From contig DASZLR010000177.1 of the NCBI GenBank assembly GCA_035552275.1, forward strand, positions 1 to 11,001: a stretch of DNA of 11,001 bases, given 5' to 3'. This DNA comes from DASVLX01 sp035552275 (GTDB taxonomy: Bacteria > Actinomycetota > Actinomycetes > Mycobacteriales > Pseudonocardiaceae). Under the pieces are notes generated by a model. It had not been told where the DNA came from and did no database searches. It worked only from the letters and a program-made list of their open reading frames with translations. Shown piece after piece: positions 5,840-11,001 of this stretch (the first letter of the stretch is position 1; the number at the start of each line of letters is the position of its first letter). The translations under genes were made by a program, and so were the position numbers.

Positions 5840-7212
5840 CGGGTGGCCGCCACGATTCCCTCGGGCGACGAGGGCGCGAACAGCTCCGCCTCGGCCGCGC
5901 GGACGGCGAGAAACGCACCCAGCAGCGGTTCGCCGAGCGCGGCCCCCAGCACATCGTCGTGAGCCAATGCCTCGGTGGCCTCGGTGACCGATCGGGGCAG
6001 CCGCGCCGGCCGGGTGGCGTCCGGCAGCTCCGCCGGATCGACGGTGACCTCCGCCGGCAGCCGCAGCCCCTTCGCCACCGTGGTGTGCGCGAGCGCGGCC
6101 ACCGCGCCCACCACCAGATACGGATTCGCGCTGCCGTCAACGCATTTCAGCTCGGCGTTCGCCGCGCTCGCCCGCGAACCGGCGGTGCCGGTGATCAGCC
6201 GCAGCGCCGCTTCCCGGTTCTCCAGGCCCCAACACTGGAACGGACCGGCCCAGTGCTGCGGCACCAGCCGCAGGTAGCTGGGCACGCTCGGCGCGCTGAT
6301 CGCGCACAGCGCCGGCAGGTGCGCGAGCACACCGGCCAGCAGCGACTCGCCGCGTCCGGTCAGCCCGTGCGGGCCCTCGCCGCCGGCGAACAGGTTCGTG
6401 CCGTTCTCCCACGCCGACACGTGCAGGTGCTGGCCGTTGCCGACCCCGCCGGCCGACACCATCGGCGCGAACGACGCGCGCAGCCCGTGCCGCGCCGACA
6501 CCGCCCGGATCGTCTCGCGCACCAGCACCACCCGGTCGGCGGCGGTGACCGGATCCGTTGCCGCGATGGACAGTTCGAGTTGGCCGGGTGCGTACTCCGG
6601 GTGGAACTGGTCGACCGCGACACCCTCGGCCGCCAACGCGGCGAGCACGTCTCGGGCATAGTCGGCGAGCTCGACCACCCTGGTCATCCCGTACGCCGGA
6701 CCGGTGCAGGCCGGGATCGGCTCGTTGTCGCCGGCGTCGTGGACGCCGTTGTGGGCGCCGACGAACCACTCGAACTCGAATGCCATCCGGAACGTCAGCC
6801 CGTCGGCGCCGGCTCGCTCCACCATCCGCCGGGCGAACGACCGCTGGCAGGCCGGATGCGCGTCGCCGTCCTGGGTCAGCCGGTCGGCCGGCGCGATCGC
6901 CCAGCCCGGTTGCGCGTCCAGCACCCGCAGCGCGTCCAGATCCGGATACAGCCGCAGGTCGCCGACCGGGCCGCCGATATGCCGGCTGGTGGTGATCGAA
7001 TCGTCCACGCAGAACACGTCGAACACCGGTGACATGCCGACGCCCCACCGGATCGCGTGCGCCAGCCGCGCGGTCGGCACCGTCTTGACCCGAGTGATTC
7101 CCGCGTTGTCGACCCAGGCGAGCGCGACCGCCGTCACCCCGCGGGCGGTCAGCCCGGCCGCGACCTCGGTGGCTCGATCCCCGTCCGCGGCGCCGTCCGT
7201 GACCCCATTCAT
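5827..7212 (-). CDS. Glutamine-synthetase-like ligase, FluG C-terminal-like half
   Basis: A 461-residue ATP-dependent ligase of the GS type I fold, expected to activate glutamate as the gamma-phosphate and join it to ammonia or an amine. Landmarks in order: beta-grasp N-domain with W33-V-D-N-A-G, metal and catalytic acids in F145-E-F-E148-W and E206-Y-A-P-G-Q-L-E213-L, N259-G-Q-H-L-H264 for ATP/metal, R315-L-V-P, N332-R333, and E354-L-K356-C-V-D-G-S-A-N-P-Y-L. Classic GlnA has Arg where K356 stands, and the adenylylation Tyr motif of GlnA is missing, so this is not the housekeeping enzyme; a gamma-glutamyl-amine ligase role is more likely. I choose ATG 7212; a GTG at 7257 would add 15 residues but neither has a good ribosome site, and a leaderless promoter could serve 7212. 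It lies 68 bp after the GMC oxidase gene and overlaps the amidohydrolase. Confidence 0.9.
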   Translation of the reverse strand: MNGVTDGAADGDRATEVAAGLTARGVTAVALAWVDNAGITRVKTVPTARLAHAIRWGVGMSPVFDVFCVDDSITTSRHIGGPVGDLRLYPDLDALRVLDAQPGWAIAPADRLTQDGDAHPACQRSFARRMVERAGADGLTFRMAFEFEWFVGAHNGVHDAGDNEPIPACTGPAYGMTRVVELADYARDVLAALAAEGVAVDQFHPEYAPGQLELSIAATDPVTAADRVVLVRETIRAVSARHGLRASFAPMVSAGGVGNGQHLHVSAWENGTNLFAGGEGPHGLTGRGESLLAGVLAHLPALCAISAPSVPSYLRLVPQHWAGPFQCWGLENREAALRLITGTAGSRASAANAELKCVDGSANPYLVVGAVAALAHTTVAKGLRLPAEVTVDPAELPDATRPARLPRSVTEATEALAHDDVLGAALGEPLLGAFLAVRAAEAELFAPSSPEGIVAATRWKY

Positions 7213-7216
7213 GGGG
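7203..7216. repeat. Short palindrome over the ligase start codon
   Basis: CCCCAT and ATGGGG flank a 2-bp centre and include the ATG at 7212. In RNA a 2-nt loop is too tight for the full stem; as DNA it could be a protein site. Likely minor. Confidence 0.25.
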
Positions 7217-7218
7217 AA

Positions 7219-7247
7219 AGCATCTCGATCAGTGGCACACCCCGCAA
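7219..7247 (-). promoter_or_regulatory. Candidate promoter for the ligase-amidohydrolase pair
   Basis: On the minus strand TTGCGG (7247-7242) and GATGCT (7224-7219) are separated by exactly 17 bp, and GATGCT ends 6 nt before ATG 7212. This is a plausible sigma-70-like promoter for a leaderless transcript. Both hexamers deviate from consensus, so support is modest. Confidence 0.3.
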
Positions 7248-7269
7248 CATCCGACACCCGCTACCGCGG

Positions 7270-7294
7270 AAATCTTCGGGTCAAAAATCTTCGG
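7270..7294. repeat. AAATCTTCGG direct repeat across the GMC oxidase stop
   Basis: The 10-mer occurs at 7270-7279 and 7285-7294, a 15-bp period. The second copy encodes the last residues and stop of the oxidase gene; the first is intergenic. It resembles a small tandem duplication. Confidence 0.45.
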
Positions 7295-8885
7295 CGGCAA
7301 TGCGCTCCATGTTGCGTTCAGCCAGCGCCGCGATGGTCAGCGAGGGGCCGGCCAGGCCGGCGTTGCCGGGCAGCAGCGCGCCGTCGTTGACGTAGAGCCG
7401 GTCGTATCCGGCGACCCGGCCGAACAGGTCGGTGGCCTGGCCGAGACAGGCGCCGCCGCAGGGATGCGCGGTGTAGTCGCCGAACACGCCCAGCGGCACC
7501 GGCCGCAGCAGGCCGCTCGCGCTCGCCGCGTCGACGCGCTGCTGGACCTTCTGGACCGTCGCGACCATCTCGTCGTCGTTGCCGGCCGCGTAGCTCAGCG
7601 ACACCGCGTCCTGCGACCGGTCGTAGGAGAACGCGCCGCGATGCTCGGCGTCGAACGCCACGGTGATCGTCTCGATGGCCGTGGTCTCCAGCGGCGTCGG
7701 GATGAACCCGCTGACGAACGCGGTCGGCACACCGGTGGTTTCGTCGTAGAACCCGGAGGCCAGTGGCGTGGCCTGTGTGTTGCCGGTCCCGCCGTTGAAC
7801 AGGCTCGCGGTGACCATGTTGCCGTTGGTGCCCCAGCCCTGGCCGACGCTGTCGTTGAGATGGGGCAGCGCGCCGGTGTCCCGCGCCCGTACCAGCAGCG
7901 ACGAGCTGCCGATCGAGCCGGCGCCGAGGAACAGCGCGCCGGCGTAGAGGGTGCGTTGTCGGGTGACAGTGCCGTACTGGTCCAGCACCTCGACGCTGAC
8001 GGCGTACCGGCCGTCGCTGTCCCGGCCGATCGCCGTCACCTGATGGAGTGGGTACACCGTGACGTTGCCGGTCGCCTCGGCCGCCGGAAGGTAGTTCTGG
8101 GTGAGATCGAGCTTGACGCCATTGGAGTTGCCGTAGGTCGCCTCGCCGATGGTGGCCGACGGACGCGCCTTCCCGGTGAGTTCGGCGCGGCAGACGTCCC
8201 AGGAGAACGCCGAATGCAGCGGCGTGGGCTGATAGCCGGCGGCGCGCGCCTGCTGGTCCCAGATCCGAGAATGCGTGAACGGGGCGGAGTTGTACAGATC
8301 GGCGGGCAACTCGCTGGCGCCCAACATGTTCCGCACTCGTCCCATGTAGACGTTCACCAGCGAGTCGTAGTCGACCCCGCTCGGGTACAGCTGGGTGAAG
8401 TACTGCCGTTGCGGCACGGTCAGCGCGGCGAAGTAGACGACCGAGCCGCCGCCGACGCACGCGCCGCGGAGCACCGGATTGCCGCCGGCCAGGAACGACG
8501 AGTCGAGCACGCCGGCATACCGCTGCACCGGGAGTTCGGGCAGCGGCGGTTGCAGGAACGGCAGCGGCGGCAGGCCCGACATCCAGGACGCCCGCTGGTC
8601 CGGCGGGAAGTTCGGGCTGAACACCTCGGTCCACGGGGATGTCTGCCAGCGCTGGCCGCGTTCCAGCATGGTGACCCGCACGCCGGCCTGCCCCAGCCGC
8701 AACGCCGACACCGACGCGCCGAAGCCGCTGCCGATCACCAGCGCCGGGCTGTAGTCCGGCGCGGATATGGCTGCTGACAACGGATCGCTGGAACCCCAGG
8801 CCGCTTCGAGGCCGCCGCTGGCGCCGATCACGGCCGCCGCCGATGCCAGGCCCAGAAAGCCGCGTCGAGCGATCGTGCTCGCCAT
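7281..8885 (-). CDS. Tat-exported GMC oxidoreductase, cholesterol-oxidase-like
   Basis: A 534-residue FAD flavoenzyme of the GMC family, closest by pattern to class I (non-covalent FAD) cholesterol oxidase. A twin-arginine signal is seen at 1-29: R7-R8-G-F-L-G-L then an Ala-rich core. The FAD dinucleotide motif is G52-S-G-F-G-A with E75 for the ribose. G350-W-G-T-N-G-N matches a stretch of the Streptomyces enzyme. Catalytic Glu and His of that enzyme align with E400 (P398-L-E-T) and H474 (A473-H-P-C-G-G), and the C-terminal V491-A-G-Y...L-Y-V-N-D-G block is typical. The catalytic Asn, in N-P-F-V-T-I-T-A-L of the Streptomyces protein, falls on G513 here. It should oxidise a sterol or other hydrophobic alcohol with O2 outside the cytoplasm. 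I start at ATG 8885 because GGAGGA lies 9 nt before it; the upstream ATG 8894 touches that site. It follows copD by 54 bp. Confidence 0.9.
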   Translation of the reverse strand: MASTIARRGFLGLASAAAVIGASGGLEAAWGSSDPLSAAISAPDYSPALVIGSGFGASVSALRLGQAGVRVTMLERGQRWQTSPWTEVFSPNFPPDQRASWMSGLPPLPFLQPPLPELPVQRYAGVLDSSFLAGGNPVLRGACVGGGSVVYFAALTVPQRQYFTQLYPSGVDYDSLVNVYMGRVRNMLGASELPADLYNSAPFTHSRIWDQQARAAGYQPTPLHSAFSWDVCRAELTGKARPSATIGEATYGNSNGVKLDLTQNYLPAAEATGNVTVYPLHQVTAIGRDSDGRYAVSVEVLDQYGTVTRQRTLYAGALFLGAGSIGSSSLLVRARDTGALPHLNDSVGQGWGTNGNMVTASLFNGGTGNTQATPLASGFYDETTGVPTAFVSGFIPTPLETTAIETITVAFDAEHRGAFSYDRSQDAVSLSYAAGNDDEMVATVQKVQQRVDAASASGLLRPVPLGVFGDYTAHPCGGACLGQATDLFGRVAGYDRLYVNDGALLPGNAGLAGPSLTIAALAERNMERIAAEDF

Positions 8886-8894
8886 CCTCGTCAT

Positions 8895-8900
8895 TCCTCC
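8895..8900 (-). promoter_or_regulatory. Ribosome binding site deciding the GMC oxidase start
   Basis: The minus strand reads GGAGGA directly against ATG 8894 but 9 nt before ATG 8885. Only 8885 has workable spacing, and it also gives a compact twin-arginine signal. Confidence 0.75.
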
Positions 8901-8939
8901 GGCTCGTCGGACCAGGTTGCGCGGATCAGAGGTCGCCGA

Positions 8940-10040
8940 TCACATCGGGGCGCGGGCGAGCGCGGTCGCCAGGCCGAGCGCCACCGCCATGATGGTCAGC
9001 TCGGTGCCGGCCCAGGCGGTCAGCGGGGTCCGCTGGAACCGCACGATGCCGGGCAGCAGCTTCTGTCTGATGTAGCCGCCGGTGCAGGCCAGCGCCCCGC
9101 AGCACAGCGTCTTGCCGATCACCAGCACGCCGTAGCCGGTGCCGAACAGGTTGCCGAACAGGCCGCTGACGGTTAGCCCGGTGGTCATCGTGAGGTGGTC
9201 GACCGCGACGATCACGCCGCTGACCGCGACGGTGAAAATGCAGATACCGGCCACCGTGGAGAACCGGGGCAGCACGATGGCGAGCAGCTCGTGTTGGGCG
9301 CCGGCCAGCAGGAAGATCGCGCCGAGGCCGCCGACCCACAGCGCCGCCCCGACGACGTGCAGGCCGATGGCGGTCATGGTGAGCGCGACGGCGTCGCCCT
9401 GCGAGGCGTGGCCGGTCAGCGGGACCGCGACGAGTCCGACGGCGGCCAGCGGCAGCCCGATCACCGGCCCGAGCGCGCGGGTTTTCTTCTCGTGCTGGCC
9501 GCTGGTGCCCGGCCCGAGATAGGTGACCGAGTAGCAGATCGCGGCGGCCATGCTGACCAGCAGCGCCTGCCCGGAGGTGATGTGCACGGCGTAGCCGATC
9601 ACCTCGCCGACAGACGCGCCGAGGCCGTTGGGGGACAGCTCGGCGGCCTGCGACCACAGCGCGCCCAGCGCCGCCGCCGCCCAGACCAGGCCGACCCGGA
9701 CGGCCGCCTGGCGAGCCTTGGTCCGTGCCCGGACCGCCTCCTCGTACCACCTGCTGCGCGGCAGGAACAGCAGCAGCAATGCCAAACCGCCGGCGGCGAC
9801 ACCGGCGGTGTTGTCGATCAGCCGAACCACCGGGATGCCGAACTGGATCACCGGCGACTCCGGTGCCATATCCATCATCGGCGGCGGCTGGGTCACCGAG
9901 AGGCCGAAGGCGAGGCCGCCAGACCCGGTCACCGCCGCGGCGGCGAGGACCAGCGCCCGCGCCCGCACGGTGGTGTTCCTCCCGGCGGTCGCCGCCGGAG
10001 TGCTCTCGCGGGCGAGCCGCCGGGAGGAAGTGGCTGTCAT
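8940..10040 (-). CDS. copD: CopD-family copper transport membrane protein
   Basis: A 366-residue integral membrane protein with about eight or nine helices, at roughly 28-48, 70-94, 112-133, 152-176, 190-210, 221-246, 262-280, 304-322 and 341-362. The CopD domain (PF05425) is in the C-terminal half: G210-H-A, L227-H-V-V-G-A-A-L-W-V-G-G-L, R259-F-S and G302-Y-G-V-L-V-I-G-K. CopD is known to move copper across the inner membrane together with CopC. A short outward loop after helix 1 has Met-rich P54-M-M-D-M (54-58), which could bind Cu(I). The N-terminal 27 residues are basic and probably cytoplasmic. ATG 10040 overlaps the copC stop as ATGA and has GGAG 7 nt upstream; a longer frame to 10124 is antisense-free but lies inside copC and is not needed. 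The oxidase gene follows after 54 bp. Confidence 0.9.
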   Translation of the reverse strand: MTATSSRRLARESTPAATAGRNTTVRARALVLAAAAVTGSGGLAFGLSVTQPPPMMDMAPESPVIQFGIPVVRLIDNTAGVAAGGLALLLLFLPRSRWYEEAVRARTKARQAAVRVGLVWAAAALGALWSQAAELSPNGLGASVGEVIGYAVHITSGQALLVSMAAAICYSVTYLGPGTSGQHEKKTRALGPVIGLPLAAVGLVAVPLTGHASQGDAVALTMTAIGLHVVGAALWVGGLGAIFLLAGAQHELLAIVLPRFSTVAGICIFTVAVSGVIVAVDHLTMTTGLTVSGLFGNLFGTGYGVLVIGKTLCCGALACTGGYIRQKLLPGIVRFQRTPLTAWAGTELTIMAVALGLATALARAPM

Positions 10041-10603
10041 CGAGCGGCTCCGGTTCGACTTCGACGGCGCACGAACGCCACGATCGCCGCGACGACAACG
10101 ACCGCCACCACCAGCCACAGCCACGCCGGCACGCCCCCGTTCGAGGAGCCCGACTGCCCGGCGCCGGACGCCGACGAGGTCAGGGGCGTGCCGGTGCCCG
10201 GCTTGGTCAAGGTGATGGTGACTTCACCGGACACTGGGTGGCCGTCGGCGGACACGATCTTGTAGCCCAGCACGTACGACCCGGCCGGGCCGAGCGAACC
10301 GAGCGAGGCGCTGATGTTGTCGCCGTAGACCGCCAGGTTGGACGTCGCCCAGTGCGTCGCGTTGGGACCGTCGACGGTGATCGTGTCGTAGGACGAGGTC
10401 TGGATCGGCGCGTTGAAGTTGAACGACACCTTCGCCGGAGCCTGGGCGAGCACCGCGCCCTGCGCCGGATCGCTACCGGTCAGGATGTTGTGCATCAGGA
10501 AGCCCTGCGCGGACGCCGGGCCCGACCCGAGCATCGTCACCAGGACCGCGGCGAGCGCGGCCAGCAGCACGCCGACCAGCCCCCGGCGAATACCACGGGT
10601 CAT
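10037..10603 (-). CDS. copC: CopC-domain copper-binding protein, membrane-anchored
   Basis: A 188-residue exported protein. Residues 1-32 form a Sec signal peptide (basic start, Leu/Ala core, A30-S-A32 before the cut). The CopC beta-barrel runs about 36-135, with S44-D-P-A-Q-G and the A119-D120-G-H122-P-V-S-G motif that supplies Asp and His to the Cu(II) site. A Gly/Ser-rich linker (136-157) leads to a C-terminal helix at about 159-177 and a basic tail, so the domain is tethered outside the membrane next to CopD. Canonical CopC has His as the first mature residue for copper; here the predicted first residue is Gln33 and the nearest His is H38, so the site may be altered. Start ATG 10603 has GGAGGT 5 nt upstream. 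It overlaps the YcnI gene before and copD after, each by ATGA, so the three are one translational unit. Confidence 0.92.
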   Translation of the reverse strand: MTRGIRRGLVGVLLAALAAVLVTMLGSGPASAQGFLMHNILTGSDPAQGAVLAQAPAKVSFNFNAPIQTSSYDTITVDGPNATHWATSNLAVYGDNISASLGSLGPAGSYVLGYKIVSADGHPVSGEVTITLTKPGTGTPLTSSASGAGQSGSSNGGVPAWLWLVVAVVVVAAIVAFVRRRSRTGAAR

Positions 10604-11001
10604 GCCGCACCTCCGGTGGACCGGCGGCGACGCGCGGCGGCCAGACCGGTGATGCCCACGATCAGGCCGATCGCGCCGACCGCGATGCCGCCGATGCCCA
10701 GCCACCGCGCCAGGTTGTCGTCCGAACTACTGGCGGTGCTGGTCATCGAAGCGTCGGACGTCGTGTTGCTGGACACGAAGTCCAGCTCCGGTGCCGGATT
10801 GTCCGGATCCGGCCCGCCGGGCGGGGTGGGCTGGTTCCAGGTGACGACCTTGCCGTTGCTGTAGGTCTGCACGGCGGTGAAGATCAGTTTGTCGGTGTTG
10901 GTGGGCAGGCCCTCGGTCCAGAACGAGAAGGTCTGGAAGTCGTTGGCGGGGATGCCGGCGCCGGGGTTGGCGGTCCAGACGATGGAGGACACCGCCTGGG
11001 T
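10600..11001 (-). CDS. ycnI: YcnI-like (DUF1775) copper protein, 5' end outside window
   Basis: The 133 visible residues are the C-terminal part of a YcnI/DUF1775 protein. The end of the domain shows V4-x-x-I-V-W-T-A then a Gly/Ile-Pro turn and an F-x-x-F pair, followed by a later V-T-W with the tryptophan typical of the family. A Pro/Ser/Thr-rich linker leads to a transmembrane helix about 94-117 residues in and an R-R-R-R tail, so the protein is anchored and faces outside. In Bacillus YcnI the N-terminal His and a Trp bind Cu(II); the N-terminal His lies beyond the window and cannot be checked. Frame is open to base 11001, so there is no start here. Its stop overlaps the copC start as ATGA. 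YcnI-CopC-CopD order is a known copper cassette. Confidence 0.85.
   Translation of the reverse strand, partial: TQAVSSIVWTANPGAGIPANDFQTFSFWTEGLPTNTDKLIFTAVQTYSNGKVVTWNQPTPPGGPDPDNPAPELDFVSSNTTSDASMTSTASSSDDNLARWLGIGGIAVGAIGLIVGITGLAAARRRRSTGGAA
10609..10614 (-). promoter_or_regulatory. Ribosome binding site of copC
   Basis: GGAGGT on the minus strand, 5 nt before ATG 10603 and inside the end of the YcnI gene. It picks this start over the longer in-frame extension. Confidence 0.65.

Noticed and set aside
5698..7032. 444-residue plus-strand open frame
   Set aside because: Antisense to the GS-like ligase, Arg/Gln/His-rich with no domain; a mirror of codon bias.
7464..8777. 437-residue plus-strand open frame
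   Set aside because: Antisense to the GMC oxidase, whose family motifs are clear; this frame shows only biased composition.
9195..10265. 356-residue plus-strand open frame rich in Asp, Arg, Gln and Gly
   Set aside because: Antisense to copD and copC, both well supported; no start signals.

Overview
This window looks like the chromosome of a high-GC, F420-using actinomycete. Strong third-position GC, GTG starts, a deazaflavin (F420) type oxidoreductase, an XRE/MmyB-type regulator, a DUF6069-like membrane protein and a Tat-exported cholesterol-oxidase-like GMC enzyme all fit that group. A Pseudonocardiales-like genus is my guess, not something the sequence proves. I see no rRNA, tRNA, CRISPR array, insertion sequence, integrase or phage gene, and no gene-free stretch above about 150 bp.

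Layout. (1) Positions 1-1322 hold a divergent pair: a cupin gene on the minus strand, cut by the window start, and an XRE-family regulator with a MmyB-like ligand-binding domain on the plus strand. Their 140-bp intergenic region holds a 6-bp perfect inverted repeat and a leaderless-type -10 element in front of the regulator. (2) Positions 1369-2633 (minus) carry an L-asparaginase II gene with a one-helix small membrane protein joined to its 3' end by an ATGA overlap. (3) Positions 2705-4086 (plus) carry a luciferase-like F420-dependent oxidoreductase and a MaoC-fold dehydratase, again joined by ATGA. A four-helix DUF6069-type membrane protein follows at 4156-4650. (4) A 10-bp-stem hairpin at 4690-4719 separates these plus-strand genes from a long minus-strand run. 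(5) From 11001 down to 4724 every gene is on the minus strand, in transcription order: YcnI-like copper protein (5' end outside the window), CopC, CopD, a GMC/cholesterol-oxidase-like secreted flavoenzyme, a glutamine-synthetase-like ligase, and an amidohydrolase. YcnI-CopC-CopD are coupled by two ATGA overlaps and form a classic copper acquisition or trafficking cassette. The ligase and amidohydrolase overlap by 13 bp and together match the two halves of the fungal FluG protein.

How the genes work together. The copper cassette should bind copper outside the membrane (YcnI, CopC) and pass it through CopD. The GMC oxidase is predicted to be exported by Tat and oxidise a sterol-like or other alcohol outside the cytoplasm; it keeps the catalytic Glu and His of cholesterol oxidase but has Gly where the Asn should be. 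The split FluG pair should act on an amine or amide substrate by gamma-glutamylation and hydrolysis. Whether the copper, oxidase and FluG modules share one transcript is open: the gaps are 54 and 68 bp, and a weak promoter candidate lies before the ligase gene.

I did not find a clearly new defence or mobile system. The best leads are the apparently altered copper site of CopC, the Asn-to-Gly change in the oxidase, the split FluG pair, and the palindrome between the cupin and its probable regulator.
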